Positions 1-7,775 of a stretch of 35,232 bases of DNA are shown here, piece after piece (within the stretch, counting starts at the first letter, position 1; each line of letters starts with the position of its first letter). Location of the stretch: NCBI RefSeq assembly GCF_024539815.1, contig NZ_JAHHIU010000144.1, positions 1 through 35,232 on the forward strand. Reading direction: 5' to 3'. The position numbers were made by a program, and so were the translations under genes. Under the pieces are notes generated by a model that searched no databases, had not been told where the DNA came from, and saw only the letters and a program-made list of their open reading frames with translations. Source of the DNA: Streptomyces hayashii. Lineage in GTDB: Bacteria > Actinomycetota > Actinomycetes > Streptomycetales > Streptomycetaceae.

Positions 1-15
1 CTCACGAGGAGACCC

Positions 16-918
16 ATGCCCCTGCGCCCCGTCCGCCGCCGCGCCTCGCTGGCCGGCGCCGCCCGCATCGCCCGCGCCTCCCTCCTCGCGCTGGCCGTCG
101 CGACCGTCACCGCCCTGTCCGCGGCCCCGCAGGCCGCGGCCGCGGACGCCTGGACCGAGATCGGCTCCGACCGGGCCGATCCGCTGACCGAGAGCCAGGG
201 ACTGGCCTCGGTCGAGGTCCCGGCGGGCAGCGCCAACCGCTACACCGGCATCGGCACCATTCCCCTGTCCGTGTCGGTCCGGGGCTGGAACCACGTCGGC
301 GATCCGGACGCCACCTATGGCGGCTACTACGTCGAGCCCTACCAGAGCGACTCCAACGGCTCGAAGATGTACCGGGTGCAGGCGCCCGGCGGGGCCTGGT
401 CGGAGTACGTCCACGCGCTCGGCCCGGGCGAGGCCCTGAACAACTCCTGGGTCGCGATCACGCCGGACAGTCAGTGGATGCTCTCGGGCGAGTGGGGCAC
501 CATGACCCGGTTCCTCGTCTTCCCGACCCCCGGCGCGAACGCGAGCACCTCGCCCTCCGCCGATCTGCCGCAGGCGTCGACCGTCCGCCTCGACCACGCC
601 GTGCGCGACGTCCAGGGCTGCGACTTCACCGGCCCGACCACCCTGCTGTGCTCCTCGGACGACCCGGCCGGCACCCTCTTCGGCGTCACCAAGCCCCTTC
701 TGCAGATCGACCTGTCCGCGCAGCCGAACGGCGGCTCCGACGTCACCGGCCATGTCACGGCCCTGCGTCAGCTTCCGCTGCGCAGTTCCTGCTCGGGCTC
801 GTTCGAGGCGGAGGGCGTCGACTACGACCGCCGCAGCGGCACCCTGCGCGTGATCGTCGTCTCGCCCGGCTTCTGTGTGCTCACCGACAGCAGGACCTAC
901 CGCTTCACCCGCGGCTGA
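16..918 (+). CDS. Secreted protein of unknown function (300 aa)
   Basis: I do not recognise the family. The first ~43 residues form a clear Sec-type signal peptide: an Arg-rich n-region, a hydrophobic Ala/Leu/Val stretch, and an Ala-rich cleavage zone before DAWTEIGSD. The mature part is rich in Gly, Ser, Thr and aromatics and looks beta-rich. It has four cysteines in its second half (CDF, LLCSS, SSCSG, GFCVL), which could form two disulfides outside the cell. No catalytic motif is evident. The ATG at 16 has a GAGGAG-type ribosome binding site just upstream. A strong hairpin follows the stop codon, so the gene probably ends its own transcript. Third-position G/C bias supports real coding. Function unknown. 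Confidence 0.85.
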   Translation: MPLRPVRRRASLAGAARIARASLLALAVATVTALSAAPQAAAADAWTEIGSDRADPLTESQGLASVEVPAGSANRYTGIGTIPLSVSVRGWNHVGDPDATYGGYYVEPYQSDSNGSKMYRVQAPGGAWSEYVHALGPGEALNNSWVAITPDSQWMLSGEWGTMTRFLVFPTPGANASTSPSADLPQASTVRLDHAVRDVQGCDFTGPTTLLCSSDDPAGTLFGVTKPLLQIDLSAQPNGGSDVTGHVTALRQLPLRSSCSGSFEAEGVDYDRRSGTLRVIVVSPGFCVLTDSRTYRFTRG

Positions 919-923
919 GCCCG

Positions 924-952
924 GGGCCGGCGGCCGCTCGCGCCGCCGGCCC
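924..952 (+). terminator. Hairpin terminator after the first secreted-protein gene
   Basis: A perfect 11-bp inverted repeat (arms GGGCCGGCGGC at 924-934 and GCCGCCGGCCC at 942-952, 7-nt loop) begins 5 nt after the stop codon at 916-918. No T-tract follows, which is common for actinobacterial terminators. Confidence 0.6.
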
Positions 953-1051
953 GTCGCTGGTCCCGATCGGAAAGGGGTGTTTCTCTGGGGATGTGGAGCG
1001 ATTCGCGGGGAACCCGCACAGCCGCGCCACCCCACGAGAGGAGCGATCACG

Positions 1052-1420
1052 ATGGATCGCGAGCGATCGCACGAGGAGTCCGTCTCCGTCGAGATCAGCG
1101 GATGCAGCAAGGAGGACGCCCGGATCGTGTTCGACGCGCTCAACGCGTGCTTCGAGTCCGACCGCGGCAGCGGCGAGGAGCCGCAGCAACTCCACGAGTC
1201 GCGCCCGATGGTGTGGCTCGGGACCTTCGAGGTCACCGAGGCGCGCGAGTGCGCCGAACCGGCCAGGCTCTCGTCGTCCGTCGAAGCCGACGCACAGGGC
1301 AGCTACTGGGCGATCGAGCGGCTCCGCTCGACGCTCGACTCGGTGTTCTCGGTGCGCGACCTGTCCTCCGCCTCCGGCGACCAGGAGCGGGAACTGCATG
1401 TGCTGCTCGAAAGCCGGTGA
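1052..1420 (+). CDS. Small hypothetical protein (122 aa)
   Basis: I do not recognise the family. The ATG at 1052 is preceded by a GAGAGGAG ribosome binding site (1036-1043). This start is preferred over upstream in-frame starts, which run back through the terminator region. The protein is acidic and soluble, with no signal peptide or membrane segment. It starts with a polar segment (MDRERSHEES) and a short beta-strand-like segment (VSVEIS), followed by an amphipathic helix (KEDARIVFDALNACF) and a second strand (RPMVWLGTFEVTEA). A late helix follows (YWAIERLRSTLDSVFSV). This suggests one small alpha/beta domain. It stands alone between the terminator at 924-952 and the fadH promoter. Function unknown. 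Confidence 0.75.
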   Translation: MDRERSHEESVSVEISGCSKEDARIVFDALNACFESDRGSGEEPQQLHESRPMVWLGTFEVTEARECAEPARLSSSVEADAQGSYWAIERLRSTLDSVFSVRDLSSASGDQERELHVLLESR

Positions 1421-1479
1421 ACACCTGAACGGGTGAGCGGTGCGCCGGTGACCTGCGGCACATGAGCCGGGCCTCATTG

Positions 1480-1518
1480 TGCAACTAGTTGCATAACCCG
1501 TGCGCGGTCCTCTAGAAC
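1480..1518 (+). promoter_or_regulatory. fadH promoter with overlapping palindromic operator
   Basis: The 14-bp perfect palindrome TGCAACTAGTTGCA occupies 1480-1493. A plausible -35 TTGCAT (1489-1494) overlaps its right arm and lies 18 nt from a -10-like TAGAAC (1513-1518). That geometry lets a bound repressor block RNA polymerase. The obvious candidate repressor is the PadR protein encoded right after fadH. The palindrome and spacing are seen directly; the identity of the regulator is inferred. Confidence 0.55.
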
Positions 1519-1550
1519 TGAGGGACTACCGCCGCGCACGGAGGCCCGCC

Positions 1551-3566
1551 ATGAGCCGTTACCCCCATCTGCTGAGCCCGCTCGACCTGGGCTTCACCAC
1601 GCTGCCCAACCGCGTCCTGATGGGCTCGATGCACATCGGCCTGGAGGAGGCCGAACGCGGCTTCGAGCGCATGGCGGAGTTCTACGCCGCCCGCGCACGC
1701 GGCGGAGTCGGCCTCATCGTCACCGGCGGCATCGCCCCCAACGACGAGGGCCGGCCCGGCGAGGGCGGCGCCAAGCTCACCACGGACGCGGAGGCCGAGC
1801 GGCACCGGCTCGTCACGGACGCCGTGCACCGCGAGGGCGGCCGCATCGCGATGCAGATCCTGCACTTCGGCCGGTACGCCTACCACCCGGACCTGGTCGC
1901 GCCCAGTCCGCTGCAGGCGCCGATCAGCCCCTTCGTGCCCCGCGAGCTCACCGACGCCGACGTCGAGCGCACCATCGACGACTACGCCCGCGCCGCCCGC
2001 CTCGCCCGGCAGGCCGGCTACGACGGCGTCGAGATCATGGGCTCCGAGGGCTACCTCGTCAACGAGTTCATCGCGGCCCGGACCAACCACCGCACGGACC
2101 GCTGGGGCGGCTCGTACGAGAACCGCATGCGTTTCCCGGTCGAGATCGTGCGACGGGTGCGCGAGGCGGTCGGCGAGGACTTCATCGTCGTCTACCGGCT
2201 GTCCATGCTGGACCTGGTGCCCGGCGGCTCGACCCTCGACGAGGTCGTCACCCTGGGGAAGGCGGTCGAGGCGGCCGGCGCGACCATCATCAACACCGGC
2301 ATCGGCTGGCACGAGGCCCGCATCCCCACCATCGCCACCTCGGTGCCGCGCGGCGCCTACACCTGGGTGACGAAGAAGCTCATGGGCGCGGTCTCCGTGC
2401 CCCTGGTCACCACCAACCGGATCAACACCCCCGAGGTGGCCGAGGAGCTGCTCGCCGACGGCTGTGCGGACATGGTGTCCATGGCCCGCCCGATGCTCGC
2501 CGACCCCGACTTCGTCAACAAGGCCGCGGCCGGCACGCCCGAGGCCATCAACACCTGCATCGGCTGCAACCAGGCCTGCCTCGACCACACCTTCAGCGGG
2601 AAGATCACCTCCTGCCTGGTCAACCCGCGCGCCTGCCACGAGACCGAGCTGATCCTCGCCCCGACCCGGCTGCGCAAGCGCGTCGCGGTCGTCGGCGCGG
2701 GGCCCGCCGGCCTGGCGTGCGCGGTCGGCGCGGCCGAACGCGGCCACCACGTCACCCTCTTCGACGCGGCGAGCGAGATCGGCGGCCAGCTCAACGTCGC
2801 CCGCAAGGTGCCCGGCAAGCAGGAGTTCGACGAGACGCTGCGCTACTTCCGCCACCAGCTCGCCGCACACGGCGTGGACGTGCGGCTCGGCACGCACGTC
2901 GCCGCCGAGGACGTGGCCGACTACGACGAGGTCGTCGTCGCCACCGGCGTCAGCCCCCGCACCCCCGACATCCCCGGCGTCGACCACCCGAGCGTCGTCG
3001 GCTACCTCGACGTCCTGCGCGACGGCGCGCCCGTCGGCGACCGCGTCGCGATCCTCGGCGCGGGCGGCATCGGCTTCGACGTCGCCGAGTTCCTCACCGA
3101 CGGCGGCGACAAGACGAGCGAGGACCCGGCGGCCTACTTCCGCCAGTGGGGCGTCGACATGGACTACCGGGGTCCCGGCGGTCTCGCCGCCCCCGAACGC
3201 CCCGTCCCGCCGCGCACGGTCCACCTCCTGCAGCGCAAGACCGGCAAGGTGGGCGCGGGACTCGGCAAGACCACCGGCTGGATCCACCGCACCGAGCTCC
3301 GGCACCGGGGCGTCACGATGGTCCCGGGCGTGCGCTACGACCGCATCGACGACGCCGGGCTCCATGTGACCGTCGGCGAGCAGAGCACCGTCCTGGAGGT
3401 CGACACGATCGTCCTGTGCACCGGCCAGGACCCGCGCCGCGACCTGTACGACGCCCTGGTCGCCGCCGGCGGCTCCGTGCACCTGATCGGCGGCGCGGAC
3501 GTGGCCGCCGAGCTGGACGCCAAGCGCGCAGTCCAGCAGGGCACGGAGCTGGCGGCGGCACTGTAG
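1551..3566 (+). CDS. fadH: NADPH-dependent 2,4-dienoyl-CoA reductase
   Basis: The enzyme reduces 2,4-dienoyl-CoA intermediates during beta-oxidation of unsaturated fatty acids, in the cytoplasm. At 671 aa it matches the E. coli enzyme in length and layout. An Old Yellow Enzyme FMN barrel spans residues ~8-330, with Tyr168 and His254 where E. coli has Tyr166 and His252. Four [4Fe-4S] cysteines follow at C336, C339, C343 and C355, with family spacing. An FAD Rossmann motif (VAVVGAGPAGLAC, ~378-390) and an NAD(P) motif (VAILGAGGIG, ~499-508) follow. The ATG at 1551 is chosen because GGAGG lies at 1540-1544; an in-frame codon at 1500 would start inside the promoter. A PadR gene follows 30 bp downstream on the same strand. 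Related OYE-fused reductases act on other enones, so the exact substrate is not certain. Confidence 0.93.
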   Translation: MSRYPHLLSPLDLGFTTLPNRVLMGSMHIGLEEAERGFERMAEFYAARARGGVGLIVTGGIAPNDEGRPGEGGAKLTTDAEAERHRLVTDAVHREGGRIAMQILHFGRYAYHPDLVAPSPLQAPISPFVPRELTDADVERTIDDYARAARLARQAGYDGVEIMGSEGYLVNEFIAARTNHRTDRWGGSYENRMRFPVEIVRRVREAVGEDFIVVYRLSMLDLVPGGSTLDEVVTLGKAVEAAGATIINTGIGWHEARIPTIATSVPRGAYTWVTKKLMGAVSVPLVTTNRINTPEVAEELLADGCADMVSMARPMLADPDFVNKAAAGTPEAINTCIGCNQACLDHTFSGKITSCLVNPRACHETELILAPTRLRKRVAVVGAGPAGLACAVGAAERGHHVTLFDAASEIGGQLNVARKVPGKQEFDETLRYFRHQLAAHGVDVRLGTHVAAEDVADYDEVVVATGVSPRTPDIPGVDHPSVVGYLDVLRDGAPVGDRVAILGAGGIGFDVAEFLTDGGDKTSEDPAAYFRQWGVDMDYRGPGGLAAPERPVPPRTVHLLQRKTGKVGAGLGKTTGWIHRTELRHRGVTMVPGVRYDRIDDAGLHVTVGEQSTVLEVDTIVLCTGQDPRRDLYDALVAAGGSVHLIGGADVAAELDAKRAVQQGTELAAAL

Positions 3567-3584
3567 AGGCCTCGGGGCCGTCCC

Positions 3585-3596
3585 TAGGATGACGTC
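3585..3596 (+). promoter_or_regulatory. -10-like element giving a possibly leaderless padR transcript
   Basis: TAGGAT (3585-3590) sits 6 nt before the padR ATG at 3597, so transcription from it would start at or next to the A of the ATG. The AGGA inside it could instead act as a ribosome binding site on a fadH-padR transcript. The ATG also overlaps the perfect palindrome ATGACGTCAT (3589-3598), a possible autoregulatory site. Confidence 0.4.
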
Positions 3597-4151
3597 ATGT
3601 CACTCCCGCACGCGATCCTCACCGCCCTCCTGGAGCGGCCCTCGTCGGGGCTGGATCTGACCCGCCGCTTCGACAGGTCGATCGGCTACTTCTGGTCGGC
3701 GACGCACCAGCAGATCTATCGCGAACTGGGACGGCTCGAAGCCGACGGCCACATCCGCGCCCTGCCCGCCGAGCAGCCGGCCCGCGGGCAGAAGAAGGCC
3801 TACGAGGTCCTGCCCGCGGGCCGCGCCGAACTGGCGCGGTGGACGGCGGCCGCCCAGGACCCCAAGCCGCATCGCGACGCCATGCTGCTGCGGCTGCGGG
3901 CCGCCGCCGTCGTCGGCACCGCGGGCCTGGAGGCCGACCTGCGCCGTCATCTGGAGCTGCACCGGCGGCAGCTGGCCGAGTACGAGGAGATCGAGGAGCG
4001 CGACTTCCCGCCCGGCGAGGAGAGCGCGCAGGCCAGGCTGCAGCACCTGGTCCTGCGCGCCGGCATCGAGCTGGAGACCTTCTGGACGCAGTGGCTCGCC
4101 GAAGCCCTGGCCGGACTGCCCGCCGCGCAGGACCCGCCCCGGGAGCCGTGA
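3597..4151 (+). CDS. PadR-family transcriptional regulator (184 aa)
   Basis: A DNA-binding repressor of the PadR/AphA type. Residues 1-75 form the PadR winged helix: an LPHAILTALLERPSSGLDLTRRF opening helix region, YFWSATHQQIYRELGRLEADGHI recognition segment and a KKAYEVLPAGRAEL wing. Residues ~90-180 form the Vir-type helical dimerisation domain (LEADLRRHLELHRRQLAEYEEIEERD). Length and order are typical. It sits 30 bp after fadH in the same direction, so it probably controls fadH through the palindrome at 1480-1493 and perhaps itself. Effectors of this family are often phenolic or lipophilic compounds; none can be read from the sequence. Family assignment is firm, the target is inferred. Confidence 0.9.
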   Translation: MSLPHAILTALLERPSSGLDLTRRFDRSIGYFWSATHQQIYRELGRLEADGHIRALPAEQPARGQKKAYEVLPAGRAELARWTAAAQDPKPHRDAMLLRLRAAAVVGTAGLEADLRRHLELHRRQLAEYEEIEERDFPPGEESAQARLQHLVLRAGIELETFWTQWLAEALAGLPAAQDPPREP

Positions 4152-4194
4152 GGAGCCTCAAGGGCGATGAGCGACTCGGAAGCGATGACGGGTC

Positions 4195-4734
4195 TCAGAG
4201 CCGGTACGGCTTCGAGCGGCGGCGCAGGAACCAGGCCGCCGCGATGACGCCCGCCCCCACCAGCGCGCCGCCCACCGCCATGGTGACGGTGCCGTAGTCC
4301 CGGGCCGCGCCGCCGAGCCCGCCCATGACCCCTCGCGAGGGCGAGGCCGTCGCGGAGATCGTCGGGGTGGACGGGGCGGAGACGATCACGGCCTGGGTGC
4401 CCGCGGTGTCGCCGCGCGAGCACATGACGACGACGGTGTACGTCCCCGGGGAGACGGCCGACCAGGCGGCGGACTGCCCGGCGGTCGTCCCCGACAGGGC
4501 CACCTGACGGCCCTGCGAGAAGCTCGCCTGGCCGCCGGTGAGCAGCGCCGCCGTGCCCCAGCTGCCGTTGATCTGGGAGCAGGAGCCGGTCACCACCGAC
4601 ACCGTGGAGCCGGTCGTGCTGACGGAGATGCCCGAGGCCCGGGCGACGGCCGGCCCGGAGGCCAGGGTGAGGGGCAGTGCGGCGGCGGCTGCCACGGTCA
4701 GCCCTGAGCGGACGAGGAGACGGGAAGTGCGCAT
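4195..4734 (-). CDS. Secreted, C-terminally membrane-anchored surface protein (179 aa)
   Basis: I do not recognise a named family. The N-terminus is a signal peptide (Arg-containing n-region, Ala-rich core, cleavage near ASGPAVARA). The exposed part is Ser/Thr/Gly-rich and beta-rich, with two cysteines (GSCSQ, VMCSR) that may pair. Its PGTYTVVVMC segment resembles small Ig-like domains. A Thr/Ser/Pro-rich stalk (APSTPTISATASPS) leads to a C-terminal transmembrane helix (VTMAVGGALVGAGVIAAAWFL) and a basic RRRSKPYRL stop-transfer tail. There is no LPxTG motif, so anchoring is by the helix. The ATG at 4734 has GGAGGA upstream on the minus strand. It converges on padR. Likely an extracytoplasmic membrane protein; role unknown. 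Confidence 0.82.
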   Translation of the reverse strand: MRTSRLLVRSGLTVAAAAALPLTLASGPAVARASGISVSTTGSTVSVVTGSCSQINGSWGTAALLTGGQASFSQGRQVALSGTTAGQSAAWSAVSPGTYTVVVMCSRGDTAGTQAVIVSAPSTPTISATASPSRGVMGGLGGAARDYGTVTMAVGGALVGAGVIAAAWFLRRRSKPYRL

Positions 4735-4904
4735 CGGATGTCCTCCGGCGGCGGCACGGTTGGCGGTACATCCCTTGCGCCGCCGAGGATCGGGTACGCC
4801 CGTGCTGCCTCAGGGTCAGCCAATGCGCCCTGCGTCCGCCCCGCACCCGGGCTGCCTCCGGGCAGGTGACGGATTCCTCCGGACGGCCCAGGCGGGCGTC
4901 CGGC

Positions 4905-5882
4905 TCACCCGGGTCCGCCCGTCGTCACCGTCCGCTCCGCGGAGAACGCGCCCCATGTGCCGTCCGGCAGCCGGGCCCGCAGGCGCACCCGATGGCCGAC
5001 CCCCGCCTCCCGCCCCGCGTAGAAGCCGTACGCCGCCCTTCCCCGGGGCGGGGCGCCGCCCCAGACCAGCGAGGTGACCGCCCGCCCGTCGAGCTCGACC
5101 TGGTACTCCGTGACCACGCCGTCCACCCGTGGCGGCGTCCAGGAGAGGTCCAGGTAGTAGGCGCCGTCGGAGAGCCGGGAGGCGGCCCGGAAGCCGGCCG
5201 GCGCGGTGTCCCGCCCCTCGTCGGCGCCCGACCCGGTGGTCACGCGCACGGGCGGACCGGCGGGGGAGACGTTGTCGGCCGCGTCACGGGCCCGCACGGT
5301 GAACGCGTAGCGGGTCTGCGGCCGCAGACCCGTGACGACCGTCGCCGTCTGGCCGCCTCCGACGCTGTGGATCTTCACGCCGCCCTGGCAGACGTCGTAC
5401 GACACGACCGCGCGGTCGTCCGTGGACGGCGACCAGGACAACTGGACGGCCCGGCCCCCGGCGGCCCGGCCGGTGACCGCGCCCGGCGGGGTCGGGGCCG
5501 AGCGGTCCGCGACGGCGGCCGCCGGCGTGGTGGCGCGGGCCTCCCGGCTGCGCGGGCCCAGCCGTCCGTCGGCGTCGCGGGCCCGCACGGTGAAGACGTA
5601 CGCGGTGTTCGGGGCGAGGCGGACGACGTCCAGCATGTGCGCGGAGCCGGGCGTCTCGCCGACCCTCTTCGCGCCCTGGTAGACCTCGTAGCCGCCGACC
5701 TCGGGATCTGCGGCGACCGCGTTCCACATCACGTGCACGCTCGTCGCGCTCCCCGCCCGGGCGCTGACGCCGGTCGGCGCGCCGGGCGCCCGCCCCTCGT
5801 CGGAGCCGCCCGCCCCGGCGCAACCGCACATGAGGGCCGCCACCAGCACGCCCCCCGCCGTTCCCAGCGCAACACGTCGCAC
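4905..5882 (-). CDS. Secreted or lipoprotein-like protein with three fibronectin type III domains (325 aa)
   Basis: The GTG at 5882 is the best start because GGGAGG lies 7 nt upstream. The upstream in-frame start at 5912 is TTG with no such site. The N-terminus is a short signal peptide ending LMCGC, a poor lipobox, so either lipid anchoring or plain secretion is possible. Three tandem FnIII domains follow at ~35-120, ~125-212 and ~218-322. Each shows the W...V..YEVY / LSW.....SYDV and TAYVFTVRARDADG / TRYAFTVRARDAADN signature. The third is more divergent (YYLDLSWTPP, VGHRVRLRARLPDGTW). No catalytic domain is present. In actinomycetes such modules usually mediate carbohydrate or protein contacts at the surface; the partner is not apparent. 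Confidence 0.85.
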   Translation of the reverse strand: MRRVALGTAGGVLVAALMCGCAGAGGSDEGRAPGAPTGVSARAGSATSVHVMWNAVAADPEVGGYEVYQGAKRVGETPGSAHMLDVVRLAPNTAYVFTVRARDADGRLGPRSREARATTPAAAVADRSAPTPPGAVTGRAAGGRAVQLSWSPSTDDRAVVSYDVCQGGVKIHSVGGGQTATVVTGLRPQTRYAFTVRARDAADNVSPAGPPVRVTTGSGADEGRDTAPAGFRAASRLSDGAYYLDLSWTPPRVDGVVTEYQVELDGRAVTSLVWGGAPPRGRAAYGFYAGREAGVGHRVRLRARLPDGTWGAFSAERTVTTGGPG

Positions 5883-5912
5883 GGCTTCGCCTCCCGACCC
5901 GGCCCGGCGCAA

Positions 5913-5924
5913 TGGTCCGGACCA
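5913..5924 (-). promoter_or_regulatory. 12-bp palindrome upstream of the FnIII gene
   Basis: TGGTCCGGACCA is a perfect palindrome 30 nt upstream of the GTG at 5882. It is next to a short A/T-rich island (around 5924-5930) that could hold the -10. It is a candidate operator; no cognate regulator is adjacent. Confidence 0.3.
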
Positions 5925-6063
5925 ATATGGCGTGCTCGCGTGTACGCATCAAGAGGGGCGCGGCCCGCCCCGTGACGCGCCGGCCACGGGAGCCGCCGGA
6001 CGGGGGCGGCCGCCATGGACGTCGACCCCTGCCCCGGAGGGCGCTGTGACCGGCGCGGCCCGG

Positions 6064-7650
6064 CTAGCCGAGGGGACAGGTGAGGGGCAGGACGCGCTCG
6101 GTCAGCCGGCCGGTGAGAACGGTGTCGGTCAGGGCGGCCTCCGCGAGCCAGTCCGCCGCGACCAGCAGGTCCACCGCTTGCGGCAACTCGTCGGGACCCA
6201 ACGGGCACCAGGCCGCGAGCGACTCCAGGCCGACGCCCTCGCCGCCGGGTCCGAGCCCTCCGTCGACGTCCGTCCGGACGGCCAGCGTCAGGGCGAGCAG
6301 CCGGGCCCCCGCCGGGGCCTTGGCCTTGCGGAGCTTCTTGTCCGAGACGGCCTTCTGGGCCCAGCCGCTGAGCTTGGGCCGCACCTTCTTGCCGAACGCG
6401 AACGGTCCGGCGTCGTCCTCGTGAGGGACGAGGGACGGGACGGTGACCGGGGTGGGGTTCTCCGGCCTGGAGGCGAGCAGGTCGGCCGCCGTGCCGGGGA
6501 TGCGCAGCCAGCCGCAGCCGGTCAGCTGCTCGACCAGGCCCTGCGGGTCGGTCAGACCCAGCCCGGTGACGTCCTGCCCGACGAGGTTGCCGGCGCCGGT
6601 GTGCGCGGTGCGCAGGGTCAGCATCACCGCCAGCAGCCGCGCCTCCGGGCCGGGCAGCGGGCTGTGCTCGCCCACGTGCGCGAGGACGGAACGCACGTGC
6701 TGCCACTGGGACGGCACGCTCAGCAGACGGGCCACGGCCGGCCCGTCGGCGTCCGTGCCGCCCGTGCGGTGCAGGTGCTGGGAACGCGCGGCGACGGCGG
6801 CCTGCTCGGCGCGCCGGGCCTCCAGCCGCAGATTGACGTCGCCGCTGACCTCGGCCCAGGTGAGGAAGGCGCGTGCCTTCCGGTCGTGCAGGTCGGCGAG
6901 GAGCGACAGGTCGGGTTCGGCGCGCTTCTGGTAAGCGCGGAAGAGATCGCCGAGTTCGACGAGCTCGTCCCGCAGGACGACGGGCTGAAGGTCGTGGGGG
7001 ACGATCCGCTGAGCGATCCTCCCGGTCGGCCGCCTGTGCCGTACCGGGACGGGACGGGGGGACGGCGCCTGGCGCGGGCCGGCGCCCGGCGGGGCGGCGC
7101 CCGGCGGGGCGGCGTCGGAGAACCGGGGCGCGCCCGCGGGGGCGGCCGACGGCCGGCCCGCCGGCGCCGGGACGCCGGCCGCCTGGCCGGAAGGGGCGGA
7201 CGCGGCGGGGCCCGACGCGCCGGGGCCCGCCGCGGTGGAGACGACCTTCGCGCCCGGCGTGGCGGCCGCGCACCGTGAACAGCACTCCAGCGCCTGCCAC
7301 CAGCGGCCTTCCCGGTCGGTGAGCACGGCCAGGACGACCGCCCCGCCGCACCGCCACGGCTGGGCGCGCAGCTGCCGGTCGTCGGGACGGACATGGGCGT
7401 GGCAGCTCTCCGCCCGGCATGCGCAGTACGCCTCTTCGCGGGGCGCCGCGGCGGCTTTCAGATGAGCCTTCAGATGGGTGACCGCGGCCGCCCGGCCGGC
7501 GGCCGCCGACGGCAGCCGCTGCTGCGCACAGGACGGGCGGCTGCACGAGACGCGCACCGCGGCACTGCCCCGCTCGGCGGCGTCCAGGCGCACGGTCCAT
7601 CGACGCCCCAGGACGCGCTCGTCCAGCTCGCTCGCCGCAGCCTCCGTCAT
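6064..7650 (-). CDS. Hypothetical protein with Cys-rich N-terminus and duplicated C-terminal module (528 aa)
   Basis: I do not recognise the family. The ATG at 7650 follows a GGGAGG site, and earlier in-frame starts run into the upstream gene. Residues 1-130 are Cys-rich (C36, C41, C76, C78, C83, C101, C123, C124, C127) in CxC and CCxxC arrangements suggesting zinc binding. Residues ~131-205 are a low-complexity Pro/Ala/Gly linker that includes an exact 15-bp tandem DNA repeat (7081-7110). Residues ~215-295 are helical and charged. Two similar modules follow at ~336-395 (ARLLAVMLTLRT...GWLRI) and ~448-508 (ARLLALTLAVRT...DWLAE). Each looks like a helical winged-helix-like unit. There is no signal peptide or membrane helix, so it is cytoplasmic. 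A DNA- or protein-binding role is possible but unproven. Confidence 0.82.
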   Translation of the reverse strand: MTEAAASELDERVLGRRWTVRLDAAERGSAAVRVSCSRPSCAQQRLPSAAAGRAAAVTHLKAHLKAAAAPREEAYCACRAESCHAHVRPDDRQLRAQPWRCGGAVVLAVLTDREGRWWQALECCSRCAAATPGAKVVSTAAGPGASGPAASAPSGQAAGVPAPAGRPSAAPAGAPRFSDAAPPGAAPPGAGPRQAPSPRPVPVRHRRPTGRIAQRIVPHDLQPVVLRDELVELGDLFRAYQKRAEPDLSLLADLHDRKARAFLTWAEVSGDVNLRLEARRAEQAAVAARSQHLHRTGGTDADGPAVARLLSVPSQWQHVRSVLAHVGEHSPLPGPEARLLAVMLTLRTAHTGAGNLVGQDVTGLGLTDPQGLVEQLTGCGWLRIPGTAADLLASRPENPTPVTVPSLVPHEDDAGPFAFGKKVRPKLSGWAQKAVSDKKLRKAKAPAGARLLALTLAVRTDVDGGLGPGGEGVGLESLAAWCPLGPDELPQAVDLLVAADWLAEAALTDTVLTGRLTERVLPLTCPLG

Positions 7651-7775
7651 CGTGCACTTCCTCCCGTTTCCCATGTGCCCAACGCCCGCGCCGCGCCCGG
7701 CGTCACGGGCAGGGCGCGTCAGCGGGGCACACGGTATGCGGCAGTCGGCCGCGTCGGCGGGGAAACGCGCCTCTC

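Noticed and set aside
1423..1436. CACC-TGAACG-GGTG mini-hairpin after the small gene at 1052-1420
   Set aside because: Only a 4-bp stem, too weak to call a terminator.
1512..3482. Long minus-strand frame opposite fadH
   Set aside because: An antisense shadow; fadH has all cofactor motifs, and the opposite frame encodes Val/Ala/Asp/Gly-rich sequence.
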